From positions 62,001-126,000 of the forward strand of contig CAVOKN010000017.1 in NCBI GenBank assembly GCA_963696505.1: a stretch of DNA of 64,000 nt. The letters run 5' to 3'. A program made the position numbers and the translations under genes. The stretch comes from CAVOKN01 sp963696505. GTDB lineage: Bacteria > Pseudomonadota > Gammaproteobacteria > Burkholderiales > Rhodocyclaceae. Positions 54,296 to 63,069 of the stretch are shown one piece after another; within the stretch, counting starts at the first letter, position 1, and each line of letters starts with the position of its first letter. The notes beneath the pieces are model-generated. The model saw nothing but the letters and a program-made list of their open reading frames with translations. It was not told the DNA's origin and searched no databases.

Positions 54296-55441
54296 TTACT
54301 TGAGCAACTTCCAGCCACCGTCCTGGATGGTCACCATGACGCGGGCGCGCTGATCGAAGCCGAGGTGATCCTGGGGTCCCATATTGAACACGCCGTGGGT
54401 GCCAACCACGTTCCTGAGGCCCTCCAAGGCGTCGCGCAGGGCCGCTCGAAACTCCTTGGTGCCAGGCTTGGCCTTCTTCAGTGCTTCGGGAATCGCACTC
54501 TGGAGCAGGATGCCGGCGTCCCATGCATGGGCGCCGAAGGTGGAGACGCTGCCCTTGCCGTGGACGGCTTCGTACTTTGTGACGTATTCCAGTGCCACTT
54601 TCTTGATCGGGTTGGTGTCGGGCAACTGGGCCGCGACCAGAACCGGGCCAGCCGGCAGGAAGGTACCTTCGACGTCCTTGCCGCCGACCCGAAGGAAATC
54701 GTTGTTGGCTACACCGTGGGTCTGGTAAACCCTGCCCTTGTAACCCTTTTCCTTGAGCGCCTTCTGGGGCAGGGCAGCGGGTGTTCCGGCGCCGGCAATC
54801 AGGACCGCGTCGGGGTTGGCGGCGAGCAGTTTCAGCACTTGGCCGGTCACCGAGGTGTCAGCGCGGTTGTAGCGTTCGTTTGCCACGACCTTGATCTTGC
54901 GTGCTTCAGCGATCTTGCTGAATTCGTTCCACCAGCCCTCGCCGTAGGCGTCGGCGAAACCGATAAAGGCGACTGTCTGGATTCCGGCGCTGCTCATGTG
55001 CTCGGAGATGGCCACCGACATCTGGGCGTCGTTCTGGGGTGTCTTGAAAACCCAGCGGCGCTTGGCATCCATGGGCTCGATGATGCGGGAAGACGCCGCC
55101 ATGCTGATCATCGGCGTCTCAGCTTCGGCCGCAACATCGATCATGGCCAGCGAGTTGGGGGTGATGGTCGATCCAACGATGACGTCCACCTTGTCCTCGC
55201 TGAGCAGCTTGCGCGTGTTCTTGACGGCAGTGGTGGTGTCCGATGCATCGTCGAGAACGATGTACTGCACTTTTTCCCCGCCGATGGTGGTCGGCAGCAG
55301 GGCGAAGGTGTTTTTCTCCGGAATACCGAGGGAGGCCGCCGGTCCGGTCGCGGAAAGGGTGACACCGACCTTGATGTCGGCGAGCGCCGGGTTTACTGCC
55401 AGCGCGGCAAGTAACGCCAGCATCAATGATCTTGTTTTCAT
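54296..55441 (-). CDS. Branched-chain amino acid ABC transporter substrate-binding protein
   Basis: Periplasmic LivJ/LivK-type receptor of 381 residues. Signal peptide 1-21 (LALLAALAVNPALAD), then IKVGVTLSATGPAASLGIPEKN and the hinge region DDASDTTTAVKNTRKL and GSTITPNSLAM. The substrate may be leucine-type amino acids, but related receptors bind amides or aromatics. It is transcribed first in the leftward liv operon; a parS site lies about 100 bp upstream. Confidence 0.93.
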   Translation of the reverse strand: MKTRSLMLALLAALAVNPALADIKVGVTLSATGPAASLGIPEKNTFALLPTTIGGEKVQYIVLDDASDTTTAVKNTRKLLSEDKVDVIVGSTITPNSLAMIDVAAEAETPMISMAASSRIIEPMDAKRRWVFKTPQNDAQMSVAISEHMSSAGIQTVAFIGFADAYGEGWWNEFSKIAEARKIKVVANERYNRADTSVTGQVLKLLAANPDAVLIAGAGTPAALPQKALKEKGYKGRVYQTHGVANNDFLRVGGKDVEGTFLPAGPVLVAAQLPDTNPIKKVALEYVTKYEAVHGKGSVSTFGAHAWDAGILLQSAIPEALKKAKPGTKEFRAALRDALEGLRNVVGTHGVFNMGPQDHLGFDQRARVMVTIQDGGWKLLK

Positions 55442-55544
55442 GGGTCTCCTCCGAATAGGTGCCGCCCGATGGGCGACCGGCAATGATACCGGGGGGTCCT
55501 TGCCTCTGTCCATGGATAAAGCATTGTTGTAGGTAGGGTCTTAA

Positions 55545-55560
55545 GGTTTCACGTGAAACA
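55545..55560. promoter_or_regulatory. parS site 1
   Basis: GGTTTCACGTGAAACA matches the ParB-binding consensus TGTTTCACGTGAAACA at 15 of 16 bases and keeps the palindromic core. It lies between the livK-type and TSUP genes. Confidence 0.9.
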
Positions 55561-55563
55561 CCT

Positions 55564-56322
55564 TCAGGCGAAGGTGTCGTAGGCAAACTTGGCTATCAGG
55601 ATTGCAACGACCACGAGGAAGGCCTGACGCACAAATCGGACCCCTCGGCTTAGTGCAAGCTGAGACCCTACGAAGGAACCCGCAAGATTGAAAACCGCCA
55701 TTCCCAGCCCAACGCCGACCATCACATGTCCAGCGGGCGCAAAGTAGAGCAGGGCAGCAAGGTTGGTTCCGGCATTCACCACTTTGGCGCTTGCCGACGC
55801 TCGCAGGAAATCCAGAGCGAAGACGCGAACGAATAGGAAGATAAGGAAGCTGCCTGCACCGGGCCCAAAGAAGCCGTCGTAAAAACCGATCACCGCACCC
55901 AGCGCTGCTGCGATCAGCCCATCGCGCCGGGCGTAGGTCCGGCCGCTGTCTACAACGCCGAAGTCCTTACGCAGGAATGTATACAGTCCGACCAAGATGA
56001 GCAGCAGAAGCACCAGGGGCCTCATCCAATCCCGGGGCAGGAGTGCCACCACCATCGCACCACCGTAGGACGCTAGAAAGGCGGCGGCAGCGGCGGGCAC
56101 GGCGATCATGAATGGCAGACGAATCCTGCGTGCGTAACGCCAGGCAGCAGCACCGGTACCGAAGACGCCTGATAACTTGTTGGTCCCGAACAGCGTTGCG
56201 GGCGTCGCATTCGGGTAGGCACTGAAGAGCGCCGGGATCTGCACCAAGCCACCGCCACCGACGATGGCATCGACCATTCCGGCAAAAAAAGCGGCACCGA
56301 AAAGCAGGGGAAGTTCGATCAC
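55564..56322 (-). CDS. TSUP (TauE/SafE) family transporter
   Basis: Inner-membrane carrier of 252 residues for sulfonates, sulfite or small anions in characterised relatives; substrate unknown here. The motif GGGGLVQIPALFSAYPNA and the later GFYDGFFGPGAGSFLIFLF repeat are the two halves of the family. The GTG at 56322 gives a normal-length start (MIELPLLFGAAFFAGM), although the frame is open further upstream through the parS site. It is enclosed by the two parS sites. Confidence 0.88.
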   Translation of the reverse strand: MIELPLLFGAAFFAGMVDAIVGGGGLVQIPALFSAYPNATPATLFGTNKLSGVFGTGAAAWRYARRIRLPFMIAVPAAAAAFLASYGGAMVVALLPRDWMRPLVLLLLILVGLYTFLRKDFGVVDSGRTYARRDGLIAAALGAVIGFYDGFFGPGAGSFLIFLFVRVFALDFLRASASAKVVNAGTNLAALLYFAPAGHVMVGVGLGMAVFNLAGSFVGSQLALSRGVRFVRQAFLVVVAILIAKFAYDTFA

Positions 56323-56337
56323 GAGACGCAGCGCCCG

Positions 56338-56353
56338 TGTTTCACGTGAAACA
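56338..56353. promoter_or_regulatory. parS site 2
   Basis: TGTTTCACGTGAAACA, a perfect 16-bp match to the bacterial parS consensus, between the TSUP start and the mnmE stop. It is 793 bp from site 1 and about 4 kb from dnaA. Confidence 0.97.
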
Positions 56354-56360
56354 GCAAGCG

Positions 56361-57713
56361 CTACTTTCCAATGCAGAAGCGACCGAAGATCTCTCCCAGG
56401 AGGTCGTCGGATGTGAATTCGCCTGTGATCGTGCTCAGAGCTTCCTGGGCAAGCCGCAGTTCTTCGGCGAGAAGCTCCAGTTGCGGCCCGCATTCCCCTG
56501 CGGCAGCAAGGTGCGCGGCTGCATCGCCCAGTGCCTCAAGGTGGCGCTCGCGCGCCATGTACAGGTCTTCGCCGCTCGCTTGCCAACCCGCAACCGCCAG
56601 CAGCTCCCGTTCAAGGAATTCGACGCCCTCCCCGGAGCGGGCGGAAAGGTACACCCGGACACCATCCTGATCCTCAGCCCGCCCCGGTTCGATCCCCGAC
56701 AGATCGATCTTGTTGAACACGCTAATGCGGCGGATCCCCACCGGCAGGCGGGCGACGATGCACCGGTCCTCGTCGGTAACGCCGCGACCGGCATCGACGA
56801 TCAGCAGTACGACGTCAGAACGCTCGATCTCCTGCCAAGTGCGGTCTATGCCCAGGCGCTCGACGTGATCCTCCGTCTCCCTCAAGCCGGCGGTGTCAAT
56901 CACGTGCAGCGGAATGCCTTCTATCTGTATCGACTCCCGCAGAGCGTCCCGGGTCGTTCCCGCGATTTCTGTGACGATTGCCCGCTCGTGACCGGCGAGC
57001 CGGTTGAGGAGGCTCGACTTGCCGACATTCGGTTGGCCCGCCAGGACCACATGGAGTCCACTGCGCAGCAGGCTGCCCTGGCGGGCTTTGGAGCGGATCG
57101 CGTCGAGCCGCCGTCCGACCGCGACCAGACGTCCCTGGGCATCGGCCGCCTCGAGGAAATCCACCTCTTCGTCCGGGAAGTCGAGGGTCGCCTCAACCAG
57201 CGCCCGCAGATCGATAAGTTCATTCACCAGGGCGTGGATCTCGCGCGAGAAGATACCGGTCAGCGAACGCACTGCTGAGCGCGCAGCCGCCGTGGTCGAA
57301 GCCTCGATCAGGTCGGCCACGCTCTCTGCCTGAGCCAGATCCAGCTTGTCGTTCAGGAATGCCCGCTGCGTGAACTCGCCCGGCTGAGCGACCCGCGCGC
57401 CGAGTTCGAGGCAGCGTGCGAGCAGCAACTGCATCACCACAGGTCCTCCATGGCCCTGCAGTTCGAGCACGTCCTCCCCAGTGAAGGAGCGGGGCGCCGG
57501 AAAGAACAGGGCGATGCCCTGGTCGATCACGCTGCCGTCGCCGGCCAGGAAATCAGAAAGACTGGCGGCGCGGGGTGCCGGCTCCTTGCCGAGGACGCTG
57601 CGCGCGAGTGGGAGCAGGGCAGGCCCCGAAACCCTAACCACCCCGATACCGCCACGTCCGGGCGGCGTCGCGATGGCGGCAATCCGCTCAGGCTGACTTT
57701 GGCTTGCTACCAC
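56361..57713 (-). CDS. mnmE: tRNA modification GTPase MnmE (TrmE)
   Basis: Partner of MnmG in wobble-uridine modification. The 450 residues have the tetrahydrofolate-binding N-domain (IAAIATPPGRGGIGVVRVSG), the G domain GQPNVGKSSLLNRL, DTAGLRET and NKIDL-like INKIDLSGIE, and the C-terminal CIGK motif. The GTG start at 57713 lies inside the end of yidC. Confidence 0.97.
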   Translation of the reverse strand: MVASQSQPERIAAIATPPGRGGIGVVRVSGPALLPLARSVLGKEPAPRAASLSDFLAGDGSVIDQGIALFFPAPRSFTGEDVLELQGHGGPVVMQLLLARCLELGARVAQPGEFTQRAFLNDKLDLAQAESVADLIEASTTAAARSAVRSLTGIFSREIHALVNELIDLRALVEATLDFPDEEVDFLEAADAQGRLVAVGRRLDAIRSKARQGSLLRSGLHVVLAGQPNVGKSSLLNRLAGHERAIVTEIAGTTRDALRESIQIEGIPLHVIDTAGLRETEDHVERLGIDRTWQEIERSDVVLLIVDAGRGVTDEDRCIVARLPVGIRRISVFNKIDLSGIEPGRAEDQDGVRVYLSARSGEGVEFLERELLAVAGWQASGEDLYMARERHLEALGDAAAHLAAAGECGPQLELLAEELRLAQEALSTITGEFTSDDLLGEIFGRFCIGK

Positions 57714-59346
57714 CCTCGATCATCCGCGTGATCTGCCACTGCTGCGCGATCGACAGGATGTTGTTGACAGTCCAGTAGAGCACCAGACCGGCGGGGAAGA
57801 ACAGCATCATGCCGGTGAACACGATCGGCATGAACAGCATGATCTTGGCCTGGATTGGATCGGGCGGCGTCGGGTTGAGCTTGGTCTGGATGAACATCGT
57901 GACACCCATGATCAGCGGCATGACGTAATAGGGATCCTGCGCCGAGAGATCGTGGATCCAGCCAATCCATGGTGCATGGCGCATTTCCACCGTGCCCAGC
58001 AGCACCCAGTAGAGCGCGATGAACACCGGGATCTGCACCACGATCGGCAGGCAGCCGCCTAGGGGATTGATCTTCTCCTTCTTGTACAGCTCCATCATCT
58101 CCTGGTTCATGCGCGCCCGGTCGGAGCCGTACATCTCCTTGATCTTCATCATCTTGGGCGTGACCACGCGCATTTTGGCCATCGACTTGTAGCTCGCCGC
58201 GGAAAGCGGGAAGAAGATCAGCTTGATGATCACCGTGAGAAGGATAATGGCCCAGCCCCAGTTGCCCACCAGCTTGTGCAGCCACTCCAGCAACCAGAAC
58301 AGCGGCGCGGCGATCACGGTTAGCCAGCCGTAGTCCACCACCAGGTCCAGACCCGGAGCGAGTTTCTCCAGCTTGGACTGCTCCTGCGGCCCGGCGTACA
58401 GCGGGACGCCGATTCGGCCACTCTCGCCAGGCGCGATCGCCGCCACCGGCACAATGACACCGGCGGTGTAGAGATCCGTCCCGACCTTCTGGGCGAAGAA
58501 CTCCCGCGCATCGGACCCGGCGGGCAGCCAGGCGCCGACGAAGTAGTGCTGGACGATCCCGATCCATCCGTTGTTCACCTTCGACGGGAGCTTCACCTTC
58601 CCCTTGTCGATGTCGGCGAACTGCAGTTTCTGGAACTTGCCCTCCTCGGTGTAGAGCGCCGGGCCGGTGAAGGTCTGAACCATCGGGACCCCCGAATCCG
58701 ACGCCTTCCCGTCGCGCTGCAACTGAAAATAGGCATGAAGTGCCAGCGGTACACCGCCACCATTGACGATCTCGTGGGCAATCTCGACCACGTAGCTGCC
58801 GCGCCTGAAGGTGAGTACCTTCGCCACCTTCACGCCATTCGCTTCCGGTGCCTCCAGTCGCACCTGCACCACGTCCTCACCCGGCTTGAGTTCGACGTCC
58901 CCTTGCGGAAGCGAATACAGAGTCCTGTGGTTCGGGAGCGCCTCCCCGATCAGCCCGCTCTGGGCGAGGTAGGTGTGCCCGGCCCCGGAGTCGAGCAGGA
59001 GGAGATTCTTCTTCTCGTCGGTGGTCGAACGGTGCTGCAGCAGCTCCAGGCGGACGATGTCTCCCCCAAGGGACGAAACCTCTGCCGCGATCAGGTCGGT
59101 GCGCACGGTGATTTGGGCTGATTTTGCTCCGGCCGGTGTCGAAGGCCCGCCCGGGACTGCCGTCGGCGCCGGCGGTTGCGCGGCGGTCAGCGCCGGCGAG
59201 ATAGTTGGTGCTGGTACTCCAGCCGCTTCCTGGCCGGCGGTGACTGCCGGTGCGGGCTTGGGCTGGTTGTACCTTTGCCAGCCGTCCCACAGCATGACCA
59301 GGGAAAAACTGAAAACCAGTAGGAGGATCAGACGTTGGGAATCCAT
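57688..59346 (-). CDS. yidC: Membrane protein insertase YidC
   Basis: Inserts membrane proteins alone or with Sec. The 552 residues comprise the N-terminal helix (MDSQRLILLLVFSFSLVMLW), a large periplasmic domain and five C-terminal helices with the conserved positive and Pro/Gly-rich segments (KMMKIKEMYGSDRARMNQEMM, NPLGGCLPIVVQIPVFIALYW). The overlap with mnmE and short gap to yidD keep the usual order. Confidence 0.97.
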   Translation of the reverse strand: MDSQRLILLLVFSFSLVMLWDGWQRYNQPKPAPAVTAGQEAAGVPAPTISPALTAAQPPAPTAVPGGPSTPAGAKSAQITVRTDLIAAEVSSLGGDIVRLELLQHRSTTDEKKNLLLLDSGAGHTYLAQSGLIGEALPNHRTLYSLPQGDVELKPGEDVVQVRLEAPEANGVKVAKVLTFRRGSYVVEIAHEIVNGGGVPLALHAYFQLQRDGKASDSGVPMVQTFTGPALYTEEGKFQKLQFADIDKGKVKLPSKVNNGWIGIVQHYFVGAWLPAGSDAREFFAQKVGTDLYTAGVIVPVAAIAPGESGRIGVPLYAGPQEQSKLEKLAPGLDLVVDYGWLTVIAAPLFWLLEWLHKLVGNWGWAIILLTVIIKLIFFPLSAASYKSMAKMRVVTPKMMKIKEMYGSDRARMNQEMMELYKKEKINPLGGCLPIVVQIPVFIALYWVLLGTVEMRHAPWIGWIHDLSAQDPYYVMPLIMGVTMFIQTKLNPTPPDPIQAKIMLFMPIVFTGMMLFFPAGLVLYWTVNNILSIAQQWQITRMIEGGSKPKSA

Positions 59347-59362
59347 GGGAACTTTCGCCTGT

Positions 59363-59572
59363 TTATGGGACCGGGTCGTAACCGCCCGGGTTCCAGGGAT
59401 GGCACCGCAGCACGCGGCGCGCGGCAAGATAAGAACCCCGGAGGGCTCCATGGCGCCCCAGAGCCTCAATGGCGTATTCGGAGCAGCTCGGGAAGAATCG
59501 GCAACTGCGCCCAAGCATGGGGCTCAGAGCGTACTGGTAGGCCCGCAAAAGACCAATAAGCAGCTTGTTCAT
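59363..59572 (-). CDS. yidD: Membrane protein insertion efficiency factor YidD
   Basis: Sixty-nine residues: an amphipathic N-helix (MNKLLIGLLRAYQYALSPML) and the conserved Cys and aromatic motif CRFFPSCSEYAIEALGRHG and VLRCHPWNPGGYDPVP. Start ATG overlaps the rnpA stop. Confidence 0.95.
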   Translation of the reverse strand: MNKLLIGLLRAYQYALSPMLGRSCRFFPSCSEYAIEALGRHGALRGSYLAARRVLRCHPWNPGGYDPVP

Positions 59573-60012
59573 CGTACCAGGCGCGCCAATAGGCTATCCA
59601 GTTCTCCGCGCAGCTCCCGCCGATCCAAGGCGGTAAACGGGGAAGCCAGCCTCAGGACTAGATCCAGGGCAGGCAGCCGTGCACGGACGCTACGGAAGGC
59701 TTCCCGGGCGATGCGCTTCACCAGGTTGCGATCGACCGCCCGTTTCAGCAGCCTGCGGGCGACGATCAGCCCGATCCGGGCTCCGCTTCCAGCGTTGGAG
59801 CGATGCTTCAGGACGAAGTGGCGGCTGCGCAGCGCAGCACCTGCCTTGAGCACCCCGGAATAATCCGATGGCCGCCGAAGCCGGCGCGACGGATCGAACC
59901 CAGCATCGGTCGCCTCCCGACCGGCCGCAGCCGGCTCACCCGCTGCGGTCGTGTCAGACGCCGAGCCGGGTCCGACCCTTGGCCCGGCGCGCCTGGATGA
60001 CTGCCCGTCCAC
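59569..60012 (-). CDS. rnpA: Ribonuclease P protein component
   Basis: Protein subunit of RNase P, which trims tRNA 5' ends. The RNR motif is ARRLLKRAVDRNLVKRIAREAFR. In the frame given, the only start is a GTG at 60012 inside rpmH, making a 147-residue protein with an odd low-complexity N-terminus that overlaps rpmH by 59 bases. An ATG at 59906 with GGGAGG six bases upstream lies one frame over; a missing G in the GGG run after it would yield MLGFDPSRRLRRPSDYS and a normal ~112-residue protein. I think the latter is likely. Confidence 0.85.
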   Translation of the reverse strand: MDGQSSRRAGPRVGPGSASDTTAAGEPAAAGREATDAGFDPSRRLRRPSDYSGVLKAGAALRSRHFVLKHRSNAGSGARIGLIVARRLLKRAVDRNLVKRIAREAFRSVRARLPALDLVLRLASPFTALDRRELRGELDSLLARLVR

Positions 60013-60088
60013 CCCGGGTGCGCATGCGCACTAGGAAACCATGAGTACGCTTGCGCCGCACCACCGAAGGTTGATAGGTTCGTTTCAT
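59954..60088 (-). CDS. rpmH: Ribosomal protein bL34
   Basis: Forty-four residues starting MKRTYQPSVVRRKRTHGFLV, the canonical bL34, ending KGRTRLGV. First gene of the leftward rpmH-rnpA-yidD-yidC-mnmE run that flanks the origin. Confidence 0.97.
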   Translation of the reverse strand: MKRTYQPSVVRRKRTHGFLVRMRTRGGRAVIQARRAKGRTRLGV

Positions 60089-60365
60089 AATGTGATAGCC
60101 CGCTCGATGTGAAAGAAGCGCGCGCCGGCGCGCCGAGAAAAACGAGCGATTACATCGTCCGGCCGCATCCGTGTCAAGTTCTTAATTTTTCCCGGCCTGT
60201 GGATAAGTCTCCCAGCAGGGGGTAGAATCAGCCCCTCGCTGACGCCGAAGGCACCAAAAATTCGGCCAAAAACATAATATTATTCAAATGCTTATTCAAG
60301 AACTGACGCTCCTGTTGGTGCTCCGTTCGACTCCCGCTTCAGGACCGGCTTCTGCGGTGCCGAAA
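60089..60365. other. rpmH-dnaA intergenic region, candidate origin area
   Basis: 277 bp between divergent rpmH and dnaA. It has one perfect DnaA box (TGTGGATAA, 60198-60206) and an AT-rich stretch at 60253-60297 (AAACATAATATTATTCAAA-like) suited to unwinding or to a dnaA promoter. Only one perfect box is seen, so its function as oriC is unproven. If the alternative dnaA start at 60288 were used, the gap would be 199 bp. Confidence 0.4.
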
Positions 60366-61745
60366 ATGACAGACATCTGGGCCGTCTGCCTCGGTCAGTT
60401 CGAGCAGGAGCTACCTTCCCAGCAGTACAACACCTGGATCAGACCCCTGCGTGCCGTTGCCCGCAACGGGCACGAACACCAGCTTCGTCTGCTAGCGCCG
60501 AACCGCTTCGTGCTTCAGTGGGTGCGCGAGCGCTATCTCCAGCGCATCGAGCAGTTGGCGCGTCAAAGCGAAGGCACCCCCATCACCGTGGTTCTCAGCC
60601 TGGCCGAAGCCGCTCCCGCCGCACCGCCCTCAACCCCTGCGCCCCCCGTTCGAGGGGCCGGAGGCGAGGAACGGCTGGCGCCCGTCGTTCCCGTACCGAC
60701 GCCGGCCAATGATTCCGGCTATGAGAAGACTCGCCTCAACGCGGCCTTCACGTTCGACACACTGGTCACCGGCCGCGCCAACGATCTGGCCCGCGCCGCC
60801 GCTCAGCAGGTCGCCCAAAATCCGGGCACCTCCTACAACCCACTGTTCGTCTATGGCGGTGTAGGCCTTGGCAAGACCCACCTGATACACGCGCTGGGCA
60901 ACGAGGTCTATCGAAACAACCCGGAGCTGGTCATTCGCTACGTCCATGCCGAGGACTACTACGCCGACGTGGTTCGCGCCTACCAGCAGAAGGCCTTCGA
61001 TGTATTCAAGCGCTACTACCGTTCCCTCGATCTGCTCCTCATCGACGATATCCAGTTCTTCAACAACAAGAACCGTACCCAGGAAGAGTTCTTCTACGCC
61101 TTCAACGCCCTGATCGAGGCGCGCAAGCAGATCGTCATCACCTGCGATACCTATCCAAAAGACATCCAGGGTCTGGAGGACCGGCTGATTTCCCGCTTCG
61201 ACTGGGGCCTGACCGTAGCCATCGAACCACCGGAACTGGAGATGCGGGTCGCGATCCTGCGCAAGAAGGCACAGGCCGAACGCATCGACCTGTCCGACGA
61301 CGTCTCATTCCTCATCGCCAAGAACCTGCGCTCCAACGTGCGCGAACTGGAAGGAGCGCTAAAAAAAGTCCTGGCCTTCGCCCGCTTCCACGGCCGCGAC
61401 ATTTCCCTTGAACTGGCCAAGGAAGCTCTGAAGGACCTGCTCGGCGCCCACAATCGCCAGATCTCGCTCGAGGGAATCCAGAAGACCGTCGCCGAGTACT
61501 ACAAGATTAAGGTCGCGGACATGTACTCCAAGAAGCGCACGCGGACCATTGCCCGCCCGCGCCAGATCGCCATGTGGCTCGCCAAGGAACTGACACCCTC
61601 GAGTTATCCGGCGATTGGCGAATCGTTCGGCGGCCGCGACCACACCACCGTGCTCCACGCCTGCCGTACCGTTTCCGAACTGCGGCTATCGGACCCGACG
61701 CTGAACCACGACCTCCACGTTCTGACCCAGGTACTGAAGGGCTGA
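60366..61745 (+). CDS. dnaA: Chromosomal replication initiator DnaA
   Basis: AAA+ initiator of 459 residues. Domain I starts MTDIWAVCLGQFEQELPSQQ, Walker A is GGVGLGKTHL, Walker B LLLIDDIQF, and the C-terminal helix-turn-helix holds the DnaA signature GRDHTTVLHACRT. The ATG at 60366 gives the normal N-terminus; the frame is open to an ATG at 60288, but that adds 26 residues not usual in the family. Confidence 0.96.
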   Translation: MTDIWAVCLGQFEQELPSQQYNTWIRPLRAVARNGHEHQLRLLAPNRFVLQWVRERYLQRIEQLARQSEGTPITVVLSLAEAAPAAPPSTPAPPVRGAGGEERLAPVVPVPTPANDSGYEKTRLNAAFTFDTLVTGRANDLARAAAQQVAQNPGTSYNPLFVYGGVGLGKTHLIHALGNEVYRNNPELVIRYVHAEDYYADVVRAYQQKAFDVFKRYYRSLDLLLIDDIQFFNNKNRTQEEFFYAFNALIEARKQIVITCDTYPKDIQGLEDRLISRFDWGLTVAIEPPELEMRVAILRKKAQAERIDLSDDVSFLIAKNLRSNVRELEGALKKVLAFARFHGRDISLELAKEALKDLLGAHNRQISLEGIQKTVAEYYKIKVADMYSKKRTRTIARPRQIAMWLAKELTPSSYPAIGESFGGRDHTTVLHACRTVSELRLSDPTLNHDLHVLTQVLKG

Positions 61746-61934
61746 GATCCGGGGGATGAAATGTGGACAAGTAAGAAATTCGCACCCTTGCCCGAATTCC
61801 TCAACAATTCGCCCACAGACTTCCCGGCCTTTCTCGACAGGGATATCAACGCTGTAAGTCCCTTCTAGAAATGACTTTTTCCCACTTATCCCCAGTTTAG
61901 CCCTCTACTACATCTTTATTGGAGATGTAATTAA
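61746..61934. other. dnaA-dnaN intergenic region with DnaA-box-like sites
   Basis: 189 bp. TGTGGACAA (61762-61770) and TTATCCCCA (61886-61894) are each one base from a DnaA box. The right part near dnaN is AT-rich (TACATCTTTATTGGAGATGTAA, a hairpin-like dyad, in part). Could be the origin or a dnaN promoter. Confidence 0.4.
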
Positions 61935-63038
61935 ATGCTTTTATACAAAAGCACACGCGACAGCCTGCTCGTTCCCCTGCAGGCAGTCAGCGGCATCGTC
62001 GAGAAGCGTCATACGCTGCCGATCCTGTCCAACGTGCTGATCGAGCGTAGTGCGGCGCAACTCACGCTGCTTGCCACCGACGTCGAGATCCAGATCCGCA
62101 CCAGCATCGCAGTGGCCGATGGTGAAGACGCTGCCGTCACGGTGGCAGCCCGCAAGCTGCTCGACATCCTTCGGGCGCTGCCGGAAACCTCCGAAGTGAG
62201 CCTGATGCTCGACGACAAGCGCCTCCAGGTGCGCGCCGGTAAGAGCCGCTTCAACCTTCAGACGCTGCCGGCGGCGGACTACCCGCGCATGGCCCTGAGC
62301 ACTGACCAGCCGCTCGCGCTGAGCCTGGAACAGGGCCAGCTCAAGCGCCTTCTTGCGCTGGTGCAATACGCCATGGCGCAGCAGGACATCCGCTACTACC
62401 TCAACGGCCTGCTGCTGGTGGTGGCCGGCGCGGAACTCATCCTTGTCGCGACCGATGGCCATCGGCTCGCCCTGGCCAGCGCAGAGATCGGCGGCAACCA
62501 CCCTAGAACCGAACTGATTCTGCCGCGCAAGACCGTCATAGAACTCGCCCGCCTGATGGGCGACGGCAGCGATCCGATCGAAGTGCGCATCGGCGGCAAC
62601 CAGGCACTGTTCCGCTTCGGCGCCGTCGAACTTGTCTCCAAGTTGATCGACGGCAAGTTCCCCGACTTCGAACGCGTGATCCCTCAGGCCCACAACAAAC
62701 ATCTCAGCCTTGGCCGGCTCGCGCTGTTGCACTCGCTGCAGCGGGCGGCGATCCTGACCAACGAGAAGTTCCGCGGCGTGAGGGTGGTGCTGGGCGAGGG
62801 CAGCCTCAGGATCATCAGCACCAACGCCGAGCAGGAGGAAGCGCAGGAAGAACTCGAAATCGACTACGCGGGAGAGGCGCTGGACGTCGGCTTCAACGTG
62901 AACTACTTGCTCGACGTGCTCAACAACGTGAACGTCGAGACCATCGAGTGCCACCTGAGCGATCCCAATTCCAGTGCCCTGATCACCCTGCCCGGCAATG
63001 CCCGCTTCAAGTACGTCGTCATGCCGATGCGCATCTGA
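61935..63038 (+). CDS. dnaN: DNA polymerase III beta sliding clamp
   Basis: Ring-shaped clamp that tethers replicative polymerase, 367 residues, the normal length. Start MLLYKSTRDSLLVPLQAVSG; characteristic segments VEKRHTLPILSNVLI and ATDGHRLALA and the C-terminal VMPMRI for partner binding. Follows dnaA. Confidence 0.97.
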   Translation: MLLYKSTRDSLLVPLQAVSGIVEKRHTLPILSNVLIERSAAQLTLLATDVEIQIRTSIAVADGEDAAVTVAARKLLDILRALPETSEVSLMLDDKRLQVRAGKSRFNLQTLPAADYPRMALSTDQPLALSLEQGQLKRLLALVQYAMAQQDIRYYLNGLLLVVAGAELILVATDGHRLALASAEIGGNHPRTELILPRKTVIELARLMGDGSDPIEVRIGGNQALFRFGAVELVSKLIDGKFPDFERVIPQAHNKHLSLGRLALLHSLQRAAILTNEKFRGVRVVLGEGSLRIISTNAEQEEAQEELEIDYAGEALDVGFNVNYLLDVLNNVNVETIECHLSDPNSSALITLPGNARFKYVVMPMRI

Positions 63039-63069
63039 CGCCGTGCCCTAACGACCCTGACCGATACCG

